Assembly (NCBI RefSeq): GCF_004114795.1
Contig: NZ_CP035311.1
Coordinates: 3,100,001 to 3,164,000 of the forward strand
Reading direction: 5' to 3'
Length of the DNA stretch: 64,000 nt
From: Janthinobacterium sp. 17J80-10
Lineage (GTDB): Bacteria; Pseudomonadota; Gammaproteobacteria; Burkholderiales; Burkholderiaceae_D
Shown here piece by piece: positions 16,048-23,393 of this stretch (position 1 is its first letter; the number at the start of each line of letters is the position of its first letter). A program made the position numbers and the translations under genes. Under the pieces are notes generated by a model. The model was not told the origin of the DNA, ran no database searches, and saw only the letters and a list, made by a program, of their open reading frames with translations.

Positions 16048-16980
16048 ATGTCTGATATTTCAATGGAGTCCGCAGCCAGCGCCACTGTCTACAAGACGTT
16101 GCTGGAATCGACCAAGGCCATCCCCTGGAAGATCGACTGGAACACCATGCAGTTTGCCTATATTGGCCCGCAGATCGAGCCCTTGCTGGGCTGGTCGCCG
16201 CAGAGCTGGGTAAGCGTGCAGGACTGGGTGGATCGGATGCATCCCGACGACCGGGACAAGGTCGTGAATTTCTGCGTCTCGCAATCCAAGGCTGGAGTTG
16301 ATCACGAGGCGGATTATCGCGCGATGACAAAAGATGGTCACTACGTGTGGATCCGCGACGTGGTGCATGTCGTGCGCAAGGAAAATGGCGAAGTTGACGC
16401 GCTGATCGGCTTCATGTTCGATATCAGCGAGCGCAAGCAGAATGAAGAAAAGCTGGCGCAGTTGCAGAAAGAACTGGAAGCGCTTTCTTTCAAGGATGGC
16501 CTGACCGGAGTGGCCAACCGCAGGATGTTTGACGCCGTGCTGCAAACGGAATGGGCGCAGGCGCGGCGCAACCAGGAACCGCTTTCACTGATCATCCTCG
16601 ACGTCGACCATTTCAAGCAGTACAACGATTGCTACGGCCATCTCCAGGGCGATGAATGCCTGAAGCGCGTGGCCCAGACGATGGCGGCCTCCGTGCAGCG
16701 GCCGCGCGATTTCCTGGCCCGCTTCGGCGGCGAGGAATTCGTGATCGTATTGCCGGAAACGGATGCAGGGTCGGCGCGCAAAGTCGCCGAGCGCTGCCTG
16801 GATCTGATCGCCCATGCACGGATCCCGCACGCGGGAGCGGGATCCGGCCAGATCCTGTCCGTAAGCATCGGCGTCGGCACGACCATTCCGGGGCCAGACG
16901 ATGAACCCAAAGCGTTTATCGACCAGGTGGACAGCCAGCTATATCAGGCCAAGCGCAATGGCAGGAACTGCATCGTCTGA
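16048..16980 (+). CDS. Diguanylate cyclase with PAS sensor domain
   Basis: 310 residues. A PAS_3-type fold (about 20-135) with FAYIGPQIEPLLGWSPQSW and a PAC end (WIRDVVHVVRKENG, GFMFDISERK), a short coiled linker, then a GGDEF domain (about 150-310) starting DGLTGVANRR. The active site is GGEEF (residues about 230-234), consistent with c-di-GMP synthesis from GTP, and an I-site RPRD lies five residues before it, so product inhibition is expected. No membrane segment is present, so it is a cytosolic sensor; the ligand of the PAS domain is unknown. The start ATG at 16048 is preferred over a TTG 7 codons upstream. It stands alone, convergent with the HPF-like gene. Confidence 0.93.
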   Translation: MSDISMESAASATVYKTLLESTKAIPWKIDWNTMQFAYIGPQIEPLLGWSPQSWVSVQDWVDRMHPDDRDKVVNFCVSQSKAGVDHEADYRAMTKDGHYVWIRDVVHVVRKENGEVDALIGFMFDISERKQNEEKLAQLQKELEALSFKDGLTGVANRRMFDAVLQTEWAQARRNQEPLSLIILDVDHFKQYNDCYGHLQGDECLKRVAQTMAASVQRPRDFLARFGGEEFVIVLPETDAGSARKVAERCLDLIAHARIPHAGAGSGQILSVSIGVGTTIPGPDDEPKAFIDQVDSQLYQAKRNGRNCIV

Positions 16981-17013
16981 CGACGCTGCCCGGCGCCCCG
17001 CCGCCTGATCGGC

Positions 17014-17358
17014 TCAGTCCTCGGGCTCCGTGACCGGCAAGGACTGCCTTCTCGCCAGACGCGGGCGCGATGCAAGCCGGCTCACCCGGTATGCCGCCCG
17101 TTTGACTGCGCGGTCGATCGCGTTATACATATTTTCCTGCACTTCCCGGATGACCACTGCCGGCATGCCCGGCATCGATACCGACACCTGGCACTGCATG
17201 TCGCGTCCCCCGCGCGGGCCGTTCAAGTCGCGCAGGCGAACGGCGATTTCAGCGATTTTTCCACCCAGCGGTGCAAATGCGTGGCGCAGGCGCCGCTCGA
17301 GATATTCGCGCAGTGAGGGGGTAAGAGAGAATTGTGGAGCAACCATATGAACTTGCAT
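17014..17358 (-). CDS. HPF/RaiA-like ribosome-associated protein (S30AE domain)
   Basis: 114 residues with a single S30AE/HPF domain: MQVHMVAPQFSLTPSLREYLERRL, the beta strand IAEIAVRLRDLNGPRGG, and NMYNAIDRAVKRAAYRVSR, followed by a short basic tail. Such proteins bind the decoding site of idle ribosomes in stationary phase. It differs from classical HPF in its basic Arg-rich C-terminus, so it may be a paralogue with a modified role. The start at 17358 has a very strong AAAGGAGGT 6 nt upstream, so it is preferred over a longer frame. It converges on the diguanylate cyclase gene. Confidence 0.75.
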   Translation of the reverse strand: MQVHMVAPQFSLTPSLREYLERRLRHAFAPLGGKIAEIAVRLRDLNGPRGGRDMQCQVSVSMPGMPAVVIREVQENMYNAIDRAVKRAAYRVSRLASRPRLARRQSLPVTEPED

Positions 17359-17636
17359 AACACCTCCTTTAAGAAACGGGTTCATGACGAACCGCGTTAA
17401 GGCCATTGTTGTACAAGCAAACTTCCCGTGGAAGCGGGGTTAACCTGAGTGCTGCTTCAGGAAAACGGAAGGAAGTTTTTGTCAGTTACGCTTGCGAAAA
17501 TGAATCTCTTCAGTACCTCGATTTAATCAAGGCAGGCGCCGTGCGGCATATTAGCGTGTATATGCTGTGACATTTGCGGGCCGTGTTTGCGCCTGCAACC
17601 TTGGCCTCAAGCTGCAATCTGAACAGGAGCGTTGGC

Positions 17637-18008
17637 ATGGAAAACAATCCCGTTGTCTGGTTCGAAATCTATGTCCAGGATATGGAACGCGCACGGAAAT
17701 TCTACGAAACAGTATTGGCCGTAACGCTTGAGCGCCTGAATGCACCCGCAGGAGAAATGTGGGCATTTCCAATGGAAATGAACAAATCGGGCGCAGGCGG
17801 TAGCCTGGTGAAAATGGAAGGCGTTCCCTCGGGAGGCAATAGTACGCTGGTGTATTTCGGCTGCAAGGATTGCGCAGTCGAGGCAGCCCGCGTGTCCCCA
17901 TCCGGCGGGAAAATTCAGCGTGAAAAAATGTCGATTGGCGAATACGGCTTCATCAGCCTGGTGCTCGATACCGAAGGCAATATGTTCGGGTTGCATTCAA
18001 TGCAGTGA
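17637..18008 (+). CDS. VOC (glyoxalase/bleomycin-resistance) family protein
   Basis: 123 residues with one vicinal-oxygen-chelate beta-alpha-beta-beta-beta unit pair: MENNPVVWFEIYVQDMERARKFYETVLAV starts the first module, and YGFISLVLDTEGNMFGLHS the last strand, with the metal-ligand-like acidic/His positions (E-x-Y near the start, Glu in DTEGN). The substrate cannot be predicted; relatives are often annotated as glyoxalase-like. The start ATG at 17637 has AGGAG 7 nt upstream. It is monocistronic as seen: the next gene starts 94 bp later. Confidence 0.85.
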   Translation: MENNPVVWFEIYVQDMERARKFYETVLAVTLERLNAPAGEMWAFPMEMNKSGAGGSLVKMEGVPSGGNSTLVYFGCKDCAVEAARVSPSGGKIQREKMSIGEYGFISLVLDTEGNMFGLHSMQ

Positions 18009-18102
18009 TCGTGCGCAACGCATTTTATCCGCGCCGTCATACGGCGGCGAGCAATGTTGTTTACAATCTGCAAGTAAACAATGATTACTTTTGCCGCCCG
18101 CC

Positions 18103-19374
18103 ATGGATCTTGAAGTCGCCCGCAATTTTCTGATCGCCCTGTCGATCGGTGCCCTGATCGGCATCGAGCGCGAAAAGAAGCGCGGCGCCGAACCGGGCCG
18201 TTCAGTCGGTGGTATTCGCACCCATATCCTCCTGGCGCTGATTGGTGCGGCTTCCGCCTGGCAGGCGCGCGAGTTGGCGATGGACTGGATTTTCGTGGTC
18301 ACGCTGGCCGTGGTCGGCATTGCCGTCGTGGCCAACCAGGCCAGCAACCGCATCCGCGATCCTGAGAATGCCTCGGGATTGCTGAGCGAAGTCGCGGCAC
18401 TGGCGTCCTGCCTGCTGGGTGCCATGGTCGTGGTCGGGCATGCGACACTGGCCGTGGCACTTGCCGTCGCCACTTCAGCCGTACTGGCATACAAGCAGCC
18501 GCTGCATGGCCTGGTGGACCGCATCGGCGTGGATGACATCTATGCCGGCATCAAGCTGCTGATCGCCACCTTCATCGTCCTGCCGCTCTTGCCGGACGCA
18601 ACAATCGATCCGCTTGGGGCAATCAATCCGCACAATCTCTGGTTGCTGGTCATCCTTATTTCCGGCCTGTCGCTGGTTGGCTACGTGGCCGTGCGCTGGG
18701 TTGGCACAACGCACGGCATTGCCCTCACTGGCATCACCGGCGGGCTTGTATCGTCCACCGCCGTGACCTTGAATTTTGCGCGTAGCAGCCGCCTGCAACC
18801 AGACCCGGCCCAGGCGCACGCGTTCAGTGCCGGCATCCTGCTGGCATGGCTGGTCATGTTTGTGCGCGCCTTGACGCTGGTGGCCATCGTCAACGCCAGC
18901 ATGCTGCGCGCCCTCTGGCTACCCTTCGCACTGATGGGCGCGGTCACGCTGGTTTTTGCCGTTTGGCACTATCGCGCCAGCCTGCTCGAAAATGCCCCCG
19001 TTGAACAGCAAGGCGTTGCAGTTGCCAATCCCTTCAGCCTGGGTTCGGCAATCCGCTTCGGGGCCATGTTCGCCCTCGTCCTGGTGATCGTAAAACTGGC
19101 ACAGGAGCACGCACCGGGGACCGGAGTATACGTCGTCTCGGCATTGGCCGGCTCGGTCGATATCGACCCCCTGATCCTGTCGGTTGCCAAGCAAAATCAC
19201 GAAAATGGCCAACTGGCGCAAGCCGGTACCGCCATCGTGATTGCCATCCTGGCCAATACCGCAGTGAAATGTATCATGGTCGCCAGCATGGGCGCGGGGC
19301 CGATCCGCCGTCATATCGCCGCCGCCAGCGCTGCGGTGATGGCAGTTGGCCTGGCTGTCGCGTTGCTGGGTTAA
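18103..19374 (+). CDS. MgtC/SapB-DUF4010 integral membrane protein
   Basis: 423 residues, very hydrophobic, with roughly ten to twelve predicted membrane spans. The N-terminal half has the MgtC/SapB pattern NFLIALSIGALIGIEREKK, GGIRTHILLALIGA and SGLLSEVAALASCLLG. The C-terminal half is DUF4010, with GITGGLVSSTAVTLNFARSS and GSVDIDPLILSVA. Transport of ions, maybe Mg2+-related, is assumed for the family, but the substrate is unknown. The start ATG at 18103 is preferred over an ATG 4 codons upstream because MDLEVARNFLIAL matches the family start. No ribosome site is strong. It precedes the PEP-CTERM gene, which has its own promoter. Confidence 0.85.
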   Translation: MDLEVARNFLIALSIGALIGIEREKKRGAEPGRSVGGIRTHILLALIGAASAWQARELAMDWIFVVTLAVVGIAVVANQASNRIRDPENASGLLSEVAALASCLLGAMVVVGHATLAVALAVATSAVLAYKQPLHGLVDRIGVDDIYAGIKLLIATFIVLPLLPDATIDPLGAINPHNLWLLVILISGLSLVGYVAVRWVGTTHGIALTGITGGLVSSTAVTLNFARSSRLQPDPAQAHAFSAGILLAWLVMFVRALTLVAIVNASMLRALWLPFALMGAVTLVFAVWHYRASLLENAPVEQQGVAVANPFSLGSAIRFGAMFALVLVIVKLAQEHAPGTGVYVVSALAGSVDIDPLILSVAKQNHENGQLAQAGTAIVIAILANTAVKCIMVASMGAGPIRRHIAAASAAVMAVGLAVALLG

Positions 19375-19475
19375 GTTGCCAAATCGCATCTAGTACTTGT
19401 CGAGAAATCATACAAGGCCGTATTGCGGGACGGCGTTATCCAGTTTAGTTCCAATGAAATCAATAAGTTAAAATA

Positions 19476-19492
19476 TTGGCATGAATTCTGCT
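19476..19492 (+). promoter_or_regulatory. Sigma-54-type promoter for the PEP-CTERM gene
   Basis: TTGGCATGAATTCTGCT has the invariant GG (19478-19479) and GC (19490-19491) exactly 10 bp apart, matching the -24/-12 consensus TGGCACG-N4-TTGC with two mismatches. Transcription would start about 12 bp downstream, giving a leader of about 40 nt. PEP-CTERM genes are often linked with the PrsK/PrsR system, whose PrsR is a sigma-54 activator. Confidence 0.6.
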
Positions 19493-19544
19493 TTAGTTAT
19501 CAAAAGTAAATTCCTTTTTGATAATTTTTCACTGGAGCAAATTC

Positions 19545-20321
19545 ATGTCTTTCCTAACCAAAAAATTGATTGCCAAGCTGGCCTTTGCAGCCAGCGCGCT
19601 GATTTCCGGCACGGCCATGGCTACGCCGGTCGGCCTCGAACTGGTATTGCTGGTCGATGTGTCCGGCAGTGTCGACACGAACGAATACAACCTGCAGAAA
19701 ACCGGCTACGTCAATGCATTCAATAGCGCCGCTGTGCAAAACGCCATCCTGGGCAGCCAGGGCGGCGGCATCGCCGTAACCTACGTCGAATGGTCCGGCG
19801 CCGGCCAGTTCGTCTCCAAAGTGGGCTGGACCTTGATCGACAGCATTGCCAGCGCCAACAGCTTTGCCACCGCGATCAATGGCGTGACCCGTTCTTTCAA
19901 CGGCAACACCGGCTTGCAATCTGCACTGTTTTCCGCCATTAACCTGTTCGGCACCGAGACCGGCGCCGCCGGCAACGGCTTTGAGTCGCTGCGTCAGGTG
20001 ATTGACGTCTCCGGCGACGGCGCCAGCAATACCGGCCTGAGCGGCAGCGCCGGCCGCGATGCCGCACTGGCGGCTGGCGTGGACACCATCAACGGCATTT
20101 TCATTGCCGGCGAATCGGGTCTGTCTGCGTATTACAATAACTTCGTCAAGGGCGGCACCAATGCCTTCGTCTCGCAAGCTGACAGCTTCGACGACTTCGG
20201 CACTGCCATCCAGGGCAAGCTGATCAAGGAAATCACCAACGACGTGCCGGAACCAATGTCGGCCTTGCTGTTCGCCCTGGGCCTGCTCGGCTTTGGAATG
20301 GCCCGCCGCCGCAAGGACTGA
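19545..20321 (+). CDS. PEP-CTERM-sorted von Willebrand factor A (DUF1194) protein
   Basis: 258 residues. Sec signal peptide (MSFLTKKLIAKLAFAASAL, cleavage near AMATP), then a DUF1194/VWA domain with MIDAS motif DVSGS (D-x-S-x-S) and further metal-site residues in VSGDGASN, and a C-terminal PEP-CTERM tag: VPEP, a hydrophobic helix LLFALGLLGFG, and MARRRKD. Such tags are cut by an exosortase (XrtA) and occur with exopolysaccharide systems; the exosortase genes are not in this window. The start ATG at 19545 has CTGGAG upstream. The protein is likely surface or matrix located, with Ca2+ or Mg2+ dependent adhesion as the probable role. A strong terminator follows and a sigma-54-like promoter precedes it. 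Confidence 0.9.
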   Translation: MSFLTKKLIAKLAFAASALISGTAMATPVGLELVLLVDVSGSVDTNEYNLQKTGYVNAFNSAAVQNAILGSQGGGIAVTYVEWSGAGQFVSKVGWTLIDSIASANSFATAINGVTRSFNGNTGLQSALFSAINLFGTETGAAGNGFESLRQVIDVSGDGASNTGLSGSAGRDAALAAGVDTINGIFIAGESGLSAYYNNFVKGGTNAFVSQADSFDDFGTAIQGKLIKEITNDVPEPMSALLFALGLLGFGMARRRKD

Positions 20322-20345
20322 GCCACTACCGCAGCAAAAAATAAT

Positions 20346-20376
20346 GCCGCCCGGCGCTACGCCGGGCGGCATTTTT
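20346..20376 (+). terminator. Rho-independent terminator after the PEP-CTERM gene
   Basis: An 11-bp perfect stem GCCGCCCGGCG (20346-20356) with CGCCGGGCGGC (20360-20370), loop CTA, followed by A and five T. Confidence 0.95.
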
Positions 20377-20475
20377 CATTAGGCGCAGCGACTGTAACAC
20401 CCGAGCTCAACAGGCAGGCTTCAGGTCGTTGGCAGGGGCGCGCCGATCTCCCCTGCTACTTGCCCCCACAGTTCA

Positions 20476-20670
20476 CTATTTTTCGCTTTGCTTTGACCTG
20501 GCGGGCCCATCCATACTCCATTCAAGCCAATCTTCACCGAACAGTTCAACCGGATGCATGGCGCGTTCGGAGCCGTTTCCACATGCCAATGAATGCGCCG
20601 GACAATACTTGTCGCAGCCCCAGCAAATTCTTTCAGGGTGTTTGGGGTGTAGTGCAATGACTTTTGCCAT
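20476..20670 (-). CDS. DUF3079 family small Cys-rich protein
   Basis: 64 residues. The segment LHPKHPERICWGCDKYCP and then LACGNGSER, HPVELFGEDWLEW are the core of DUF3079, a small family common in betaproteobacteria. Four Cys (C-x2-C-x3-C and a later Cys) look like a metal or cluster site. No signal peptide is present, so it is cytosolic. Function is unknown. The start ATG at 20670 has a weak GAAAGCGAG site. A longer overlapping frame on the same strand (20421-20741) lacks any family resemblance and is considered a shadow. Confidence 0.8.
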   Translation of the reverse strand: MAKVIALHPKHPERICWGCDKYCPAHSLACGNGSERAMHPVELFGEDWLEWSMDGPARSKQSEK

Positions 20671-21138
20671 ACTCGCTTTCGCAATCGATCAACCACCAGA
20701 GACGCATTCATCGACGCCTTGAGCGAACGCTCGCAGGTCATTTCTTCTTGAAAGAGAGTCGGGTATGCAGCTTTTCGATGTAACGCCTTTCCATATTTGC
20801 TCCCTGCAATAAATCCTATGGTTATCCCTGGCGCATTTCCTTAATCTAGCTTAAGAAATTCCAGGCTTGTCGACGAGGACTGGCGAATTTTCTAAAATCA
20901 CAACGCATCTAAAGTCCGGTTCCAGGCAATAAGTAATGGTTGCGTTATCTAAAATTCCAAATGCATTTCGATATAAAACCTTGAACAATTTTTTAGAAAT
21001 GTTTCCACATCGTCATCTGAGCGATAAATGCCGCAGCAAGAGTATTTGTTCAAGAAAAGCGAAAGCCACGAAACCTGCATCGGGGCGCTGAGGCCATTTG
21101 CGACGTTATTCAAAAAACGGGTGAACAAGGAGAAAGAC
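20671..21138. other. Intergenic and presumed nirK control region
   Basis: 468 bp without a supported gene between the DUF3079 and nirK genes. It is AT-richer near 20880-21000. It contains two copies of TCTAAAAT (about 20890 and 20948), an NsrR-like half-site AAATGCATTT at 20959-20968, and a TATAAA at 20973-20978 that could be a -10 element. No canonical TTGAT-N4-ATCAA box was seen. AAGGAG at 21127-21132 is the nirK ribosome site. Confidence 0.5.
20959..20968 (+). promoter_or_regulatory. NsrR-like half-site upstream of nirK
   Basis: AAATGCATTT matches nine of ten positions of the NsrR half-site AGATGCATTT; the second half of the dyad is poor. NsrR is the nitric-oxide-sensing repressor that controls nirK-type genes in Neisseria. 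The call is tentative. Confidence 0.3.
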
Positions 21139-22653
21139 GTGAATTCAAAAGAGCGCATCGTCCATGCATGCAGTTATCGTTGGATACTTCGCCGTGCAGG
21201 CGCTACCTTGTTCGCACTGGCTCTCGTGCTGACGGGTGGTTGCAGCCGCGAAACGCCCAAAGTCGAACCGAAAGCATCCGCACCAACTGCAACGACAACG
21301 ATTGAGCTCAATTCACCGCCCGCGAAAGTTTCAACTGAAAAGCGCACCGGACCGTTCGCCGAAGGCGCCGCGCTCAATATGGGGGCTGCGCTCAAGCCGC
21401 TCGACCCATCGCCCGTCAAGACCATACGACTCGATACCACGCACAAAATCATCGAAATTGCTCCCGGCGTGAAATTTAGTGCGTGGACCTTTGGCGATCA
21501 GGTACCGGGCCCCACCATACGCGCGCGCGTCGGAGACAAAATCAAATTCGTCATGACCAACCGCAGCGACGAAGCCGTGCCGGGTGTGCAGTTTGCCGCG
21601 GCGCCGATGATGCATTCAATGGATTTTCATGCCGCCATGGTGTCGCCGCAAGACAAATACCGCTCGATTGCACCGGGCCAGACGATTGAATTCGAGTTCA
21701 CCTTGAATTATCCCGGCGTCTTCATGTTCCATTGCGGCACGCCGATGATCCTGGAACACATTGCCTCAGGCATGTACGGCGCGCTCATCGTCGAGCCGCG
21801 AGAGGGTTACCCGACCAAGGTCGACCGCGAATACATCGTGACCCAGAGCGAGTTTTACGTGAAGCCCGATCCGCAAAACCGCAAGATCGATGGACAACCC
21901 CTGTATCTGCTCGATGGCGACAATCTGAAAAAAGCCATGCCCAGCTATACGGTATTCAACGGCAAGCATAACGGCATGGTCAAGCAGCCCCTTCCTGCCA
22001 AGCCGGGCGAACGCGTGCGCCTGTTCGTCATGAATGTCGGCCCGAGCAAAACGTCCAGTTTTCACGTGGTCGGCACCATCTTTGACCGCGTCTGGATCGA
22101 AGGCAACCCGAAGAACGAATTTCACGGCATGCAAACCGTGCTGCTCGGTTCATCCAACAGCGCCATTGTCGAGTTCATCGTCCCGGAAGCCGGGCAGTAC
22201 ATCATGGTGGACCATCACTTCGCCAACGCCTCGCAAGGGGCGATCGGCTTGATTGACGCCGGCCCCGCCAAACCGGTGGACAAAGGCGATCTCGAGCATC
22301 ACAACATGCCGGCCACCTCCAGCCCTACAGATCCGGAGGCGGTGCAAGCGAAGCTCGATTTCGAGAGTAAATGTCTGGCCTGCCATTCGATCGGACGCGG
22401 CAAGAGGCTGGGTCCGGATCTGCTTGGCATCACCAAACGGCGCACCGACGAGTGGCTAACCAGATGGCTGAAGACGCCGGAGAAAATGCTGGAGACCGAT
22501 GCCGACGCCAAGGCGATGCTGAAGGAGTTTAACAACGTTCCCATGCCCAACCAAAACCTCGGCGACAAGGAAGTCGCGCAATACTTGAAGTACTTCCACT
22601 GGATCGATTCCCAGCCACCGGGCGTCATCCACAGCGCCGAAGGAAGCCACTGA
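21139..22653 (+). CDS. nirK: Copper nitrite reductase NirK with fused C-terminal cytochrome c
   Basis: 504 residues, catalysing nitrite to NO in the periplasm. A signal sequence with lipoprotein-like end (VLTGGC, Cys 35) suggests membrane anchoring. Two cupredoxin domains follow, with type 1 copper ligands His159, Cys198-199 region HC, His207 and Met212 (FHCGTP, H, GM), type 2 ligands His164 with catalytic Asp162 in HSMDFH, later His in SFHVVG and in VDHHFANAS. The C-terminal domain is a c-type cytochrome with CLACH (412-416) and axial Met about 469 in VPMPNQ; electrons can reach the copper site internally, as in Ralstonia-type three-domain enzymes. Start: GTG at 21139 with AAGGAG 6 nt upstream, not the longer 541-residue frame. 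It opens the nir-nor cluster. Confidence 0.96.
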   Translation: MNSKERIVHACSYRWILRRAGATLFALALVLTGGCSRETPKVEPKASAPTATTTIELNSPPAKVSTEKRTGPFAEGAALNMGAALKPLDPSPVKTIRLDTTHKIIEIAPGVKFSAWTFGDQVPGPTIRARVGDKIKFVMTNRSDEAVPGVQFAAAPMMHSMDFHAAMVSPQDKYRSIAPGQTIEFEFTLNYPGVFMFHCGTPMILEHIASGMYGALIVEPREGYPTKVDREYIVTQSEFYVKPDPQNRKIDGQPLYLLDGDNLKKAMPSYTVFNGKHNGMVKQPLPAKPGERVRLFVMNVGPSKTSSFHVVGTIFDRVWIEGNPKNEFHGMQTVLLGSSNSAIVEFIVPEAGQYIMVDHHFANASQGAIGLIDAGPAKPVDKGDLEHHNMPATSSPTDPEAVQAKLDFESKCLACHSIGRGKRLGPDLLGITKRRTDEWLTRWLKTPEKMLETDADAKAMLKEFNNVPMPNQNLGDKEVAQYLKYFHWIDSQPPGVIHSAEGSH

Positions 22654-22655
22654 TC

Positions 22656-23081
22656 ATGCGAGCCTTCGTCTGTGCCGCCGGGTTCCTGCTTGCGATTCAT
22701 GGGCCACCGGCCAATGCATGCGGCCACTGCGTGGAGGACAAGATCGCGGCAGTATATGACCATGTCATCGTGACCAAGGCCCAGGCCCAAGGGCATCCGG
22801 TGGCCTTCTTCGCCATCGATGGCGAGATTGTTCAGGACGAGACAACACGGCGCGCCATCGAAACCATGGTGCGCTCGACAAATGGCGTGGATCAGGACAG
22901 CGTGCGCGTATCGCTTGAACTGGCGTCGATTTCCTTTTCTTTCGATCCCAAGCGTGCCCGGATTGCCGCGGTTGTAAATGCGCTGGGAACCAGGCTTTCC
23001 AGCAAAAATCTGCGTCTGCTGGAATTGAAAATTCTGGACCATGCCCTTCCCCTCAAAGCCGTTCGCACCAGTCCTAGTTGA
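22656..23081 (+). CDS. Small exported CxxC protein linked to nirK
   Basis: 141 residues, family not recognised. A signal peptide is present (MRAFVCAAGFLLAIHGPPANA) and the mature protein starts with CGHCVEDKIAAVYDHVIVTKA, a CxxC with His that could bind copper or a heme-handling partner. The rest resembles a small alpha/beta domain without Cys, with VRVSLELASISFSFDPKRARIAAVVNAL near the end, which recalls a ferredoxin-like metal-binding fold (HMA type). The ATG at 22656 lies 2 nt after the nirK stop, so the two are cotranscribed. A copper-delivery or assembly role for NirK is a reasonable guess but is not shown by the sequence. Confidence 0.7.
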   Translation: MRAFVCAAGFLLAIHGPPANACGHCVEDKIAAVYDHVIVTKAQAQGHPVAFFAIDGEIVQDETTRRAIETMVRSTNGVDQDSVRVSLELASISFSFDPKRARIAAVVNALGTRLSSKNLRLLELKILDHALPLKAVRTSPS

Positions 23082-23249
23082 AAAATCGACTTTGGGGAGT
23101 TGCCGATACCGATTGGTAATTTGCCGTTGACGGTGAGTTCATAGTGAGCGCCGAGCGATTTTCTGTAGTTATCTCGAATTGATCAACAACGCCCTATTTG
23201 GATTCAGTTACATATATAAGGGCTAACAAAAAGTCAAAAAGGTTAAACG

Positions 23250-23375
23250 ATGCCTGACATATTGATGCGCGGCCCATTGAAATGGGTCAGCTTATTGGTA
23301 CTGCTATTAATGGCTGTTGCCATCTTCTATGCAGGATTCATATCGGTTAAATACTGGGCCGGCATCGGCGTTTGA
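23250..23375 (+). CDS. 41-residue single-pass membrane protein upstream of norC
   Basis: ATG at 23250 to TGA at 23373-23375. The sequence starts MPDILMRGPLKWVSLL, then a strongly hydrophobic stretch of about 20 residues (VSLLVLLLLMAVAIFYAGFI), and ends SVKYWAGIGV. This is a typical one-span small protein with a short cytosolic N-terminus. An AAAAAGG sequence 9 nt ahead of the ATG could be the ribosome site. The stop is 18 bp before norC. The position, the size and the coding quality suggest a Nor accessory subunit or a stability factor, but no family is recognised. It is not NorF, which is longer with two spans. Confidence 0.65.
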   Translation: MPDILMRGPLKWVSLLVLLLMAVAIFYAGFISVKYWAGIGV

Positions 23376-23393
23376 CGCAGAGGTATCGAAGCC

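Noticed and set aside
20421-20741. 106-codon minus-strand frame overlapping the DUF3079 gene
   Set aside because: No family resemblance, and DUF3079 in another frame of the same strand explains the region.
23179-23186. FNR/DNR box ahead of the nor genes
   Set aside because: TTGATCAA is a compressed palindrome; TTGAT-N4-ATCAA spacing is not met. It might be a weak half-site but is not reported as a box.
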